A stretch of 64,000 bases of DNA from Streptomyces sp. NBS 14/10. GTDB taxonomy: Bacteria; Actinomycetota; Actinomycetes; Streptomycetales; Streptomycetaceae. The position numbers and the translations under genes were made by a program. The DNA lies in contig NZ_NCSM01000014.1 of assembly GCF_002224125.1 (NCBI RefSeq), positions 479,070 through 543,069 on the forward strand, written 5' to 3'. Below, piece after piece: positions 53,178 to 61,722 of the stretch; the first letter of the stretch is position 1; each line of letters opens with the position of its first letter. The notes below the pieces were generated by a model. It had not been told where the DNA came from. It worked only from the letters and a program-made list of their open reading frames with translations, and did not search any database.

Positions 53178-53195
53178 CATCCCCATGAGGAGCTC

Positions 53196-53996
53196 ATGAA
53201 CGACAACACCGCCGCCGGGACCTCCACCGCCGAGGCCGGGGCCGCCGCCGACGCCGCGCCGCCGGTCCCCGAGGAGATCAAGGAGGCAGCCCGGCTCGCT
53301 CCCGACCACTGGCTGGGCATGGTCGACCCCGCGTGGTCAGGGGAGGGCGAGCCGCCGAACTGGGCGGTGGTGGGCCAGTGGCGGTCCGGCCTGGACGGGG
53401 AGATCGAGGAGTGGCGCGCCAACGAGGAGTACCGCCCCTCGCCCCAGGCGCTCGGCTGGCCCGCGCCGACCGACCCGGTGGACGAGGCGGTCCAGCTCGC
53501 GGCCACCGGTTACGGCCCGGGTGAGGCCGTACCGCGGTTGCTGGTCGGCGCGGAGGTGGCGGTGCTGCTCGGGCCCGGTGGCGGCCCGTTGTCGGCCACC
53601 TCGCCCGACGGTGCGTCGGTGGTCCCCGTCTTCACCTCCCCCACGTATCTGCACGCGGCCGGTCGCTTCGGATACGAGCTGATGCCGGTGATCCAGGTCG
53701 CGGACCGGATACCGGAAGGACATGTGCTCTACCTCAACCCCTCGGGACCGGTGAGCATGACCGTGGAAACCGGCGCACTGCGGCAGGCGGTCGAGGAGAC
53801 GGCGCGGGCGGAGAACGGGGCCTGGGAGGGGGAGGAGCCCGAGCCCCCGGCCCCCGTGCGCCCCTCGACGGTCGGCGGTGCGAACGCGCCCGCCACGCCC
53901 GCCGCCACGGCTCCCGCCGAGGACGAGGCCGCCGACGGGAAGGCCGCCGAGAGGGAGACCGGGGGAACGGCCCCCGGCCTGGACTCCACCAGCTGA
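53196..53996 (+). CDS. SseB-like T7SS-associated protein, copy 1
   Basis: The 266-aa protein starts at ATG with AGGAG close upstream, 18 bp after the giant gene. Residues ~22-90 (HWLGMVDPAWSG, then EEYRPSPQALGWPAP) form a conserved N-terminal block. Residues ~105-205 resemble an SseB-type domain (VVPVFTSPTYLHAAGRFG, later YLNPSGPVSMTV). The C-terminus is a disordered Pro/Ala/Glu tail. The next gene is a paralog. Proteins of this kind are annotated as type VII secretion system-associated. A chaperone or immunity role for the giant protein is plausible from position but not shown. Confidence 0.8.
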   Translation: MNDNTAAGTSTAEAGAAADAAPPVPEEIKEAARLAPDHWLGMVDPAWSGEGEPPNWAVVGQWRSGLDGEIEEWRANEEYRPSPQALGWPAPTDPVDEAVQLAATGYGPGEAVPRLLVGAEVAVLLGPGGGPLSATSPDGASVVPVFTSPTYLHAAGRFGYELMPVIQVADRIPEGHVLYLNPSGPVSMTVETGALRQAVEETARAENGAWEGEEPEPPAPVRPSTVGGANAPATPAATAPAEDEAADGKAAERETGGTAPGLDSTS

Positions 53997-54059
53997 TCCG
54001 CGGAATTCCGCGCCCACCGCACGTAACGCACACCCCGCACATCGACGGAGTTTCCTCCC

Positions 54060-54986
54060 ATGACGACTTCTTCCGGAACACCAGACGACGAGCGCGAGAA
54101 CACCGCGGAGGCGGACCCCGCGGGCGGTCCCGCCGGCGCGGACTCGGGCGCGTCCGCGCCCCAGGGCGGTCCTGGCGCGGTGCTCAAGGGCCAGGAGGGC
54201 TTCCGGGAGCCGCCCGAGGACTACGTCAAGGCCGCCAAGGTGGCCCCCAACCACTGGCTGTCCATCATCGACCGGCACTGGAACGGTGACGAGGACGAAG
54301 CCCCGCCTTCCTGGGCGAGCCTCGGGCGCTGGCGCAGCGACGAGAACGGCGAGATCGTCGAGTGGGAGAAGAACACCGAGTACCGCCCCTCGCCCGACGC
54401 GTACGGCTGGGCCCCGCCGGTCAGCCCCGTGGACGCAGCCGTGCGGCTGGTCGCCACCGGATACGCCTCGGAGGAGCTGTTCGCCCTGATGCTCGCCGAT
54501 GCCGAGGTGGCCGTGTGTGTCGATGAGAACGGCGGCCTGGCGGTGACCGAGGCATCGGACGGTACAGAGGCCGTGCCCGTCTTCTCGGCATCACCGGAGC
54601 TGGAGGAGGACAGACTGCCCCCGCATGAGGTGATGTTGGTGACGGATCTGCTGGAGAGGCTGCCGGAGGGGAAAGAGGTGCTGTTCCTCAGCTCCTCCGC
54701 CCCGGTGGGGCAACTCGTCACGGTGAGCGCGCTGCGGGAGAGCAAGGCCGACCTGGAACGGTACGAGGCGGAGGGCGGAAACGAGTGGCCCGAGCCCGGC
54801 AGGGCCGACGACCGGCCGGACGCCATCACGGATCTGCCGGACAACGCGGCGCTCGAGGACTGGCCCGATTTCCTGACGGGTGATCAGCGGACGGCGACTC
54901 GGACGGCGGACGACGGTCCGGAGACGGGGCCGGGGACCGGGACGGAACGGAAGCCGGCCGAGCCCGGAGAGGTGGACGAGACCTGA
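54060..54986 (+). CDS. SseB-like T7SS-associated protein, copy 2
   Basis: The 308-aa paralog of the preceding gene has a GGAG ribosome site. The shared blocks are HWLSIIDRHWNGD, TEYRPSPDAYGWAPP and an SseB-like segment with AVPVFSASPELEED and LFLSSSAPVGQLVTV. It is more acidic and has a longer N-terminal disordered part. The two proteins may act together. It ends in front of a strong hairpin, so the T7SS operon probably stops here. Confidence 0.8.
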   Translation: MTTSSGTPDDERENTAEADPAGGPAGADSGASAPQGGPGAVLKGQEGFREPPEDYVKAAKVAPNHWLSIIDRHWNGDEDEAPPSWASLGRWRSDENGEIVEWEKNTEYRPSPDAYGWAPPVSPVDAAVRLVATGYASEELFALMLADAEVAVCVDENGGLAVTEASDGTEAVPVFSASPELEEDRLPPHEVMLVTDLLERLPEGKEVLFLSSSAPVGQLVTVSALRESKADLERYEAEGGNEWPEPGRADDRPDAITDLPDNAALEDWPDFLTGDQRTATRTADDGPETGPGTGTERKPAEPGEVDET

Positions 54987-54988
54987 CA

Positions 54989-55023
54989 CGCGTGGCCCCG
55001 GCGGAGACCGCCGGGGCCACGCG
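54989..55023. terminator. Strong bidirectional hairpin at end of T7SS operon
   Basis: A perfect 16-bp GC-rich stem (54989-55004 with 55008-55023) has a 3-nt loop. It sits between convergent genes and serves both. Confidence 0.9.
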
Positions 55024-55040
55024 CGCACGAGCCGGACGGC

Positions 55041-56495
55041 TCAGTGGCGAGTGAAGATCCACTCGTGGTTGTTGAGATTCTCCGGTGCGCACGGCCAGAC
55101 GATCAGGTTCTTGTTGTCCTCGTTGTTCGCGTACGAGTCCAGGCACTGGTTGTCGCTGGCGAAGTTGCGGATCCAGAACGTGCCGTCCTGCTGCTTGTCA
55201 AACCACCACAGCTGGTTGTCCTGGTCCGTGCCGTTGCACGGGAACTCCGTGACGTTCGTGGCGCCCCCGGCGGCACCGTAGCCGGGCAGGTCCAGGCACT
55301 TGGCGTCCATGACGTTGCGGATCTGGAAGAGGGGCACCCCGCCGGGACCGGCGCTGTCGTACCGCTTCTCCAGGTTCCACAGCTGGTTGTCGTCCGTGTT
55401 GCTGTTGCACACCGCGTGGCCGATCGGGCCGTCATTGGGGCCGCTGGTGTTGCCGGGGATGTCGACGCAGGTGCCGTTCGTGTTGTTCTTGATCAGCACA
55501 TGGGTCATGACGGCCGGCAGATTGCCGGCCGGCTTCTTGCCGGCGGCCGCGGGTGCCTTCTTCTTGGCCTTCGGGGACGCCGAGGGGCTGGGGGGCGGCG
55601 GCGGGGCCGCGGCCTTCTCCTTCGCCGGGGAGGGGGAGGACTTTGGCTTCTTGTCCTTCTTCGCCTTCGACTTCTTGGGGGACGGCGACTCGGCCACGAA
55701 CGCCCCAGACTTCGACCCGTCGTCGTCCAGAACGGTGTCGGCGGAGCTGGACGAGGCCACCTTCTCGCTCTTGTCGTCATCGTCCTTGCCGGTCGCCATG
55801 ATGAGCAGCGGCACGGCGATGAGGATGGCCCCCGCCATGGCGGCGCCGGCAAGCAGGGGCTTCTTGGGACGGCCGGGGAAGCCGGCGTCCGCGTCGGGGG
55901 AGTCCCCGCCGGAGCCCGCGGCGGCGGCCGTCGCCGTCGCGGCCCCGCCGGACCGTCCGTCGCCGGACACGGTGGCGATCGCGCCCTTGCCGCGGCCGGA
56001 CGTCCCGGCACGGGTACCGCTCTCGGACGGGGTACCGGTCGCCGACTCCCCAGCGGGGGCGGCTGCCTCGTCGTGTCCGCCGCGCACCTTCGATGCCTTC
56101 GGCTTCCTGCTGGTGCCGGCGGTTTCGGGTACGGCGGTGTCCGGCGCTTCGGACTCCGGCTCGGCGGTGGGCCCGGTGGCCGGGCCGCCGCGGGTGGCCG
56201 TCTGCTTACCGGTGGCCGGCTTCTCACCGGCCGCGGAACCGCTTGTGGACTCCTCTCCGTCGTCCTTGACCGTCGTCGCCCGGGTGGGCGTCGACGCACT
56301 GGAGCTGGTGGCGGATGTCTTCTTGCCGGTGAGGTGTTCCTCGATGCTCGCCGCGTCGGGCGAGGTGGAGGACCCCTCGTCGCAGGCGGGCGAGGAACCG
56401 CGCGCTGGGGTCGATTCCGGCGCGCGCGACGCGAATCCCGCGGCCGACCGGCCGTTCGGCGTCTCGGCGCCACCGGCCCGGTGCTGATCGGTCAT
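55041..56495 (-). CDS. Single-pass membrane protein with C-terminal ricin-type lectin domain
   Basis: The 484-aa protein starts at ATG 56495 because GGAGAAG lies just upstream; a longer frame would add 12 residues. Residues 1-~210 are disordered (Ser/Thr/Ala/Glu). A transmembrane helix lies at about 212-235, and a Lys/Ser/Pro-rich linker follows. The last ~150 residues are a beta-trefoil-like lectin with repeated DNQLW (QxW) motifs, CVDIPG and CLDLPG strands, and a closing NNHEWIFTRH. It is probably displayed outside the cell and binds carbohydrate. It lies convergent to the T7SS operon and next to the SARP gene. Confidence 0.85.
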   Translation of the reverse strand: MTDQHRAGGAETPNGRSAAGFASRAPESTPARGSSPACDEGSSTSPDAASIEEHLTGKKTSATSSSASTPTRATTVKDDGEESTSGSAAGEKPATGKQTATRGGPATGPTAEPESEAPDTAVPETAGTSRKPKASKVRGGHDEAAAPAGESATGTPSESGTRAGTSGRGKGAIATVSGDGRSGGAATATAAAAGSGGDSPDADAGFPGRPKKPLLAGAAMAGAILIAVPLLIMATGKDDDDKSEKVASSSSADTVLDDDGSKSGAFVAESPSPKKSKAKKDKKPKSSPSPAKEKAAAPPPPPSPSASPKAKKKAPAAAGKKPAGNLPAVMTHVLIKNNTNGTCVDIPGNTSGPNDGPIGHAVCNSNTDDNQLWNLEKRYDSAGPGGVPLFQIRNVMDAKCLDLPGYGAAGGATNVTEFPCNGTDQDNQLWWFDKQQDGTFWIRNFASDNQCLDSYANNEDNKNLIVWPCAPENLNNHEWIFTRH

Positions 56496-56568
56496 GGACT
56501 TCTCCTCCTGGCCGAAGGACCTCGAGCCCAACGGCGGTGGGGGTGTTGACGGGGTGGGGGACAGGTCG

Positions 56569-58536
56569 TCAGAGCCCTTGCTCGGGTGCGGGATGACCTA
56601 CGGGGTCGAACGCCTCCGGCGCCATCGGGCCCGCCGCGCGCAGCTGCCCGGCGATCCGTTCCGGATCGGCGCCCGGACGGTCGGCCAGAGCGCGGGCGAG
56701 GGACGCGTGCAGCAGCTGTCTGGAGGACGGGGTGAGGGTGCCCAGTACGATCTCGCGCGGCAGCTCGGGGAAACGGTAGCGCCCCGAACCGTGCTCGTCG
56801 GGGTCCGCGTCCCAGACCAGAACGCGGGCGGTGACGGCGGCGTCGATGAGCGGCAGCAGCCGTTCCCGTGGCATGCCTTGGACATCGGCGAGCAAACCGA
56901 TGTCCAGCCGCGTCCCGTCGGCGGCGGCGTAGGTGAGCATCGTCCTGGCCGGCGCGGTCAGCTCGGCCAGCCGTGCGTGGACGACGCTGCTCACCGCGGC
57001 CGGGACCCGCGCCGCGGGCCCCACGCGCCGGTCCGGCGGCAGCTTCAACAGCTCGCCGAGGGTGAAGGGATTGCCCTCGCTCCGCCGGTGCAGCGCCGCC
57101 GCCTCCTGCGGCGAGGCGCTCTCGCCGCGGGCGGTGAGCAACTCGGCCACATCGGCGATGGACAGCGGATCCAGCTGCAGCCGGGTGGCGCCGTAGCGGG
57201 CCAGATCGGCGAGCAGCCCGCTGGCCGCGGGATCGTCGGCGTTCCGCAGGGCGCAGACCACGGCCACGGGTGCCTCCCGTACAAGGGCGGCGAGTTGGCG
57301 CAGCAGACTGTGGAAGTCCGGCGAGGCCCAGTCGAGGTCGTCGATGACGCACAGAGTGGGTCCGCGACGCAGTTCCCGTGCGAGCGCGGCGAGCCGCTCC
57401 TTGTCCCCGGTACCGTCCGGGCGGGTGTCGGCCCCCTCTGGGCGCAGCGCGTCGAGCAGTTGGGTCGCGGGGCAGACCAGGGAGATGCCGTGGCTTTCGC
57501 TGAGCGCCTGGCCGCCACTGGCCCGTGCGACGGTGAAGTCCGCGGCCGTGGCCCGGGAGGCCACCTCGTCCAGCAGCCGGCTCTTGCCGGACCCCGGCTC
57601 TCCGGAGACCACGGCCCACTGGGTGCGGCCCGCGGCGGCGGCGCGCAGCAGCGCGGTGAGCCGCCCGGTCTCCTCGCCCCGGCCCACCAAGGGCACGGTG
57701 GTGGGATCCGGTCCGTCGGACAGGACCACCGCGGAGCGGGACGGGCGGGGATCGCCCAGAACCTCGGTGTCATGCCGCAGGATGGCGGTGTGCAGATCGC
57801 GTATCCCGGGGCCGGGGTCGAGGCCGAGTTCCGTGGCCAGCATCGTGCGGAACCGCTCGTACTGCCGCACCGCCTCGACCGACCTTCCCGCCCCGTACAG
57901 CGCGCGCATCAGCAGCGCCCATGACGCCTCGCGGAGCGGGGCGCTGAGGGTGAGGCCCTCGGCGGCGCCGATCGCGCGCTCCAGGTCGCCCTGTTTGATG
58001 AGGATGGTGGCCCACAGCTCCTCGGCGTCCTGGCGGGCGGCGTTGAGCCGGGCCTTCTCGCGTATCGCGAAGGCATGGTCGGCGGCGTCGCCGAGGGCCT
58101 CGCCGCGCCACAGACCGAGCGCGCCGCCCAACTCCTCGCGGGCGGCCTCCAGTTGACCGCGCCTCATGGAGTCCCGGGCCTGGGCCACGGATTCCTCGAA
58201 GCGGGTGGTGTCCCGTGCCTCGCGGGGCACCCTCAGGGCGTAGCCCCCCGGCCCGTTGACCAGCAGCCTGGACCGGCCGTGCCGTACGGGGTCGAGCACC
58301 GAGCGCAGCCTGCTGACGTGCGCGCGTACGGAGGCGACTGCCCCGGCCGGCTGGGAGCCCTGCCACAGGTCCCGGCAGAGCTCCCCCGTGGAGACCGGCC
58401 GACCGTCCTCGATCAGCAGGCGGGTGAGCAACACCCTGCGCTGCCGGGGTCCCAAGTCCAGTGCGGTATCGCCGCGCAGCACCTCGACCGGGCCCAGGAG
58501 GCCGTACCAGGTGGCATGGCTGTGACGTGGATCCAA
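56569..58536 (-). CDS. SARP/AfsR-type transcriptional regulator with AAA-type ATPase domain
   Basis: The 655-aa protein starts at TTG with AGGAGG upstream. It has an N-terminal winged-helix DNA-binding domain (about 10-100, LGPRQRRVLLTRLL and VRAHVSRLRSVLDP). A bacterial transcriptional activation domain follows (about 105-255, with ELGLDPGPGIRDLHTAIL). Then comes an NTPase domain with Walker A GEPGSGKS (312-319) and LCVIDDLDWASPD as Walker B. SARPs activate secondary-metabolite or developmental genes in streptomycetes. It may control the neighbouring T7SS or lectin genes; the target is unknown. No C-terminal TPR array is present, so it is shorter than AfsR. Confidence 0.88.
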   Translation of the reverse strand: MDPRHSHATWYGLLGPVEVLRGDTALDLGPRQRRVLLTRLLIEDGRPVSTGELCRDLWQGSQPAGAVASVRAHVSRLRSVLDPVRHGRSRLLVNGPGGYALRVPREARDTTRFEESVAQARDSMRRGQLEAAREELGGALGLWRGEALGDAADHAFAIREKARLNAARQDAEELWATILIKQGDLERAIGAAEGLTLSAPLREASWALLMRALYGAGRSVEAVRQYERFRTMLATELGLDPGPGIRDLHTAILRHDTEVLGDPRPSRSAVVLSDGPDPTTVPLVGRGEETGRLTALLRAAAAGRTQWAVVSGEPGSGKSRLLDEVASRATAADFTVARASGGQALSESHGISLVCPATQLLDALRPEGADTRPDGTGDKERLAALARELRRGPTLCVIDDLDWASPDFHSLLRQLAALVREAPVAVVCALRNADDPAASGLLADLARYGATRLQLDPLSIADVAELLTARGESASPQEAAALHRRSEGNPFTLGELLKLPPDRRVGPAARVPAAVSSVVHARLAELTAPARTMLTYAAADGTRLDIGLLADVQGMPRERLLPLIDAAVTARVLVWDADPDEHGSGRYRFPELPREIVLGTLTPSSRQLLHASLARALADRPGADPERIAGQLRAAGPMAPEAFDPVGHPAPEQGL

Positions 58537-58558
58537 TGCGGTCGCTCACCTCCTGGCG

Positions 58559-58564
58559 ACCCTA
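58559..58564 (-). promoter_or_regulatory. Possible -10 box for the SARP gene
   Basis: TAGGGT on the minus strand lies 23 bp before the SARP start codon. No good -35 box was found at standard spacing. It is a weak call. Confidence 0.25.
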
Positions 58565-58606
58565 CCCAAGCCGCCGAGAGCATCCCTGACACAGGGGAGT
58601 ACGGGC

Positions 58607-58678
58607 ATGAAACACATGTTCAGACCCGCGTCGATGGGAGTGAAGCCTATGCCATCGACGTTTCATCGGATCGCCTGA
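58607..58678 (+). CDS. Possible 23-aa peptide ORF
   Basis: The ATG has GGGGAG upstream, and the ORF encodes a short basic, Met-rich peptide (MKHMFRPASMGVKPMPSTFH plus three residues). It is divergent from the SARP gene. No family is recognised, and it could be chance. Confidence 0.2.
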   Translation: MKHMFRPASMGVKPMPSTFHRIA

Positions 58679-58864
58679 TCGAGGTGCAGGTCCCTACGGG
58701 CCTGTTCGGGACGCGAAAGTCTGGGGAAACACCTGGAGTCTGCGTCACACCGACAACCGTCGAAGGCGGACCGGCTGGTTCCGTCACGGCTGTGTAGTTC
58801 CACGAGCACCCGCGCGATGAGAGAGCCGGCCGGCCACCGCCCTTTCCGGCTGCCGGCCAGGTGT

Positions 58865-59826
58865 GCTCGGGCCGGCTGCCAGTCGGGTGATGCGTTGGAC
58901 CGCGAGTTCGGCGAAGTTGGAGCGGGCGACGACGGCGGTGGTCTCGCCGTGCCGGCGGACGGTGCGCAGGTCGCGCTGGACCTGGCGCGAGAGTTGATGG
59001 AGCTCGCGTTGGGCGGTGGCGAGTCGCTGCTCGGCGGCGGTCCGGAGTTGCCGGTGCTCTCGTCTGGTGCGGGGTGTGCCGGTGCTGTCCGAAGAGCTCG
59101 GTGCGGGCATGCCGCTGCTCGATCCTGTGGTGGGCGGTCGCGTCGCTGCGAGGGAACGGACACTGACGGTGTCGAGATAGGTTTCGATGGACGTAGCCGC
59201 CGGTGTCGAGGATGTCGCCTCGGGTGCCGGGGCCGAGGTGTCGTCGACGTCGTGGCCGAGCAGAGTCCAGTGGGGCCCTTGGAACAGGCTGAACAGCCGG
59301 GTGGGGAGGCCGCCCGCGCCGGTCACGGGCGCGTCGGGCGCGCGGTCGCCGGCCAGTACACCGTTGTTGCGCTCGGGGCCGGCCAGCGTCAGGGGCGAGT
59401 CCAGGTAGCCGAGATCGAGGTGGCTGACCTCGCGGCCCCGGTGGATGTTGCGGTTCTTCGCCGCTTCGAGCAGCTTTTCCGACACGCCGAGGACGGCCTC
59501 GGCGATCGGCCGGCACTCCTTCTCATAGGTGGACAGCAGCGATTCCGGAGCACCGTCGAGTACGGCGGCGAGCTTCCGGCCGAGGTTGTAGGCGTCCTGG
59601 ACGCTCGTGTTGAGGCCCCGTCCGCCGGTCGGTGGGTGGCAGTGCGCCGCGTCCCCGGTCAGGAATACGCGTCCGCGCTGGTATGTGTCGGCCGGCCGGG
59701 CGTTCATCTTGAACGCGGACGCCCAGTTCACGGCGCGGATCACGACGTCGTCCCGGCCTGTGCGTTCGCGGAAGAACGCGGTGAGCCCCTCGGCCGAAAG
59801 GTCCAGGTCGCTGTCGAAGGGGATGG
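58865..59826 (-). pseudogene. Truncated, frameshifted FAD-dependent aromatic monooxygenase
   Basis: The minus-strand frame from ~59826 reads PFDSDLDLSAEGLTAFFRER, then RGRVFLTGDAAHCHPPTGGR, then a NLGRKLAAVLDG stretch. These are the second FAD-binding motif (GDAAH) and core of PheA/TfdB-type hydroxylases. The N-terminal Rossmann half is missing at a sharp junction near 59,828. After GPHWTLLGHDVDD (near 59,230) the frame loses family resemblance, while a neighbouring frame continues with RGDILDTGGYVH, the expected C-terminal strand; a frameshift is therefore likely. Further on, the frame runs into an unrelated coiled-coil-like segment (58865-59075). It is not functional. Confidence 0.8.
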
Positions 59827-59829
59827 GGG

Positions 59830-60210
59830 CGTTTCCTGGACGTACTGGCCTGGAGCCCGCTCGCCGGTGTCCTGCTGGGCGAGTTCGCGGCCCTGTGGGC
59901 CCGCCACGATGTGGAGGAACCCACCCGCGGCCAGATGCGCGTCAACCACCCCCTGGTCGGGGAACTGAACCTGGACTGGGACGCCTACCCGATGCCAGGG
60001 GCTCCCGGCCCCGTGCTCATCGTCTGCACCGCCGCCGAAGGCAGCCCCGACGCCGAGCGACTCCAACTGCTCGCCGGCCTGAAAGCCGCTGTGCCCCGGC
60101 CGGACCCGGAGCCGGGGCCCGAACCCGTGGCGGCCCGGGCCGACCTGTCGGTCGACCTCGATGGCCTGGTGGCGTGGGCTCAGGACGCCGGGGTCGGCGT
60201 GAGGACGTGA
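59830..60210 (+). pseudogene. 3' remnant of an MmyB-like helix-turn-helix regulator
   Basis: The plus frame reads RFLDVLAWSPLAGVLLGEFA, then LWARHDV, then HPLVGELNLDWDAYPM and a C-terminal LIVCTAAEGSPDAERLQLLA stretch. These are pieces of the ligand-binding domain of MmyB-like XRE regulators. The N-terminal HTH is missing, and ~60-70 residues normally found between FAAL and WARHDV are deleted. It begins where the monooxygenase remnant on the other strand ends, marking a rearrangement breakpoint. Confidence 0.75.
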
Positions 60211-60476
60211 ACGCGTTGCGCCATGGGTGCGCCGTAATTCGGTGGCGCCGGGGCTCGTGAGCCTCTAGGGTAGGTTGTGTTCGAGCGGTAACTCAGGGTC
60301 GCCGTGGGTGACTTGGCTTGTTTGGGAGGTGTGACCGATGGCTGTCGTCGAGATGGGCGCTGCCCGCATCCAGGAGTTCATCAAGTCCACCTCCGTGGCC
60401 TCCGGCTGACCGACTCTGTCCCTTGCACGCCTGGTCAAGGCGTCAGGCCGGGGCCGCCCCTGCGAAGGGTCCCCCT
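60211..60476 (+). promoter_or_regulatory. Gap between the remnants and rsgA
   Basis: These 266 bp contain a small palindrome (GGCTCGTGAGCC, 60252-60263), TAGGGT/TAGGTT (60266-60276) that could act as a -10 box, and a 23-aa ORF listed separately. The rsgA promoter probably lies here. Confidence 0.35.
60338..60409 (+). CDS. Possible 23-aa peptide ORF upstream of rsgA
   Basis: The ATG has GGGAGGTG upstream and encodes MAVVEMGAARIQEFIKSTSV plus ASG. The ribosome site is good and the peptide is amphipathic-helical. It may be a leader peptide, a true micro-protein or a gene remnant. I cannot decide. Confidence 0.3.
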   Translation: MAVVEMGAARIQEFIKSTSVASG

Positions 60477-61592
60477 TTGTCTTTCTCTTCCCTCTTGGGC
60501 TCGTCTTCGTCGCATCCCCTCGCCGCATATGGCTGGGACGACGGCTGGGAGGCCGAGTTCGCCCCGCACGCCGAGCAGGGCCTCCTGCCCGGCCGTGTGG
60601 TACGTGTCGACCGCGGCCAATGCGACGTCGTCACGCCTGCCGGTGTCGTCCGTGCCGACACCGAGTTCGTCGTCCCCCGCGACCCGATGAAGGTCGTGTG
60701 CACCGGGGACTGGGCCGCGGTCGATCCCGAAGGCGGCGATCCGCGCTACGTCCAGGCGCTCCTGCCTCGTCGTACCGCCTTTGTGCGTTCGACGTCGTCG
60801 AAGCGTTCCGAGGGCCAGGTACTGGCCGCCAACGTCGACCACGCCGTCGTGGCCGTCTCCCTCGCCGTCGAGTTGGACCTGGGCCGCCTGGAGCGGTTCC
60901 TGGCCCTGGCCTGGGAGAGCGGCGCCCAGCCGCTGGTCGTCCTGACCAAGGCGGACCTGGTGCCCGACCCGGAGACGCTGGGCCACCTCCTGGCGGATGT
61001 CGAGACCGCCGCGCCCGGCGTCCAGGTGCTGGCCGTCAGCTCCGCGACCGGCGAGGGCCTGGACGTGCTCGGCGCCGTGCTCTCCTCGGGCACCTCGGTG
61101 CTGCTCGGGCAGTCCGGTGCGGGCAAGTCGACGCTCGCCAACGCGCTGCTGGGCGAGACCGCGCAGCAGGTGCACGAGGTCCGGGACGCCGACGGCAAGG
61201 GCCGGCACACCACGACCACCCGCGATCTGCTGCGGCTGCCGTGGGGCGGGGTCCTCATCGACACGCCCGGCGTACGCGGGGTCGGGCTGTGGGACGCCGA
61301 AGAAGGCGTCGCACAGGCGTTCTCCGAAATCGAGGCGCTGGCCGGGGAGTGCCGCTTCCACGACTGCGCCCACCAGGCGGAGCCGGGCTGCGCGGTGCTC
61401 GCCGCGGTCGAGGACGGCACACTGCCGGAACGCCGCCTCGACAGCTACCGCAAGCTGCTGCGCGAGAACGAACGCCTCGCCGCCCGCACCGACGACCGGC
61501 TGCGGGCCGAACTGCGGCGGACCTTCAAACAGCGGCAGGCGCTCGGCCGGCACATGATGGAGCGCAAGCGGGGCCCGATGCGCAAGCCGTGA
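60477..61592 (+). CDS. rsgA: Ribosome small-subunit-dependent GTPase A
   Basis: RsgA is a circularly permuted GTPase that helps 30S ribosomal subunit maturation. The 371-aa protein has an N-terminal OB-fold (about 35-90), then a G4-type LTKADL, then the P-loop GQSGAGKS (211-218, K217), then IDTPGV (G3). This is the permuted order G4-G1-G3. A C-terminal zinc site uses C292, C297, H299 and C305. The TTG start at 60477 is chosen because GAAGGG lies 8 bp upstream and the following residues (SSSSHPLAAYGWDDGW) fit the family start. Confidence 0.93.
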   Translation: MSFSSLLGSSSSHPLAAYGWDDGWEAEFAPHAEQGLLPGRVVRVDRGQCDVVTPAGVVRADTEFVVPRDPMKVVCTGDWAAVDPEGGDPRYVQALLPRRTAFVRSTSSKRSEGQVLAANVDHAVVAVSLAVELDLGRLERFLALAWESGAQPLVVLTKADLVPDPETLGHLLADVETAAPGVQVLAVSSATGEGLDVLGAVLSSGTSVLLGQSGAGKSTLANALLGETAQQVHEVRDADGKGRHTTTTRDLLRLPWGGVLIDTPGVRGVGLWDAEEGVAQAFSEIEALAGECRFHDCAHQAEPGCAVLAAVEDGTLPERRLDSYRKLLRENERLAARTDDRLRAELRRTFKQRQALGRHMMERKRGPMRKP

Positions 61593-61645
61593 CCCATGGG
61601 CGAGCCGTGACGCTGCTCCGGCGCCATGACTCGTGTGGCCCACAT

Positions 61646-61679
61646 CGGTTCCTTCGGGCGATGATGCCCGAAGGAACCG
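61646..61679. terminator. Hairpin terminator after rsgA
   Basis: A perfect 14-bp stem (61646-61659 with 61666-61679) has a 6-nt loop, 53 bp after the rsgA stop. It separates rsgA from the oxidoreductase gene. Confidence 0.85.
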
Positions 61680-61722
61680 AAAGCCCGGCCACACGCCGGA
61701 GCCGGGCAGAGAGCGAGTTGCA

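Noticed and set aside
12936..53177. Modular NRPS/PKS megasynthase
   Set aside because: Size and repeats suggested it, but there are no carrier-protein, ketosynthase, adenylation or condensation motifs.
58075..58797. 240-codon plus-strand frame over the SARP gene start
   Set aside because: It is mostly antisense to the SARP coding region; only the 23-aa ORF at 58607, in another frame, has a plausible ribosome site.
58784..59743. Intact 319-aa FAD protein
   Set aside because: It lacks the N-terminal FAD-binding half, starts at a rearrangement junction and loses family similarity through a frameshift, so it is listed as a pseudogene.
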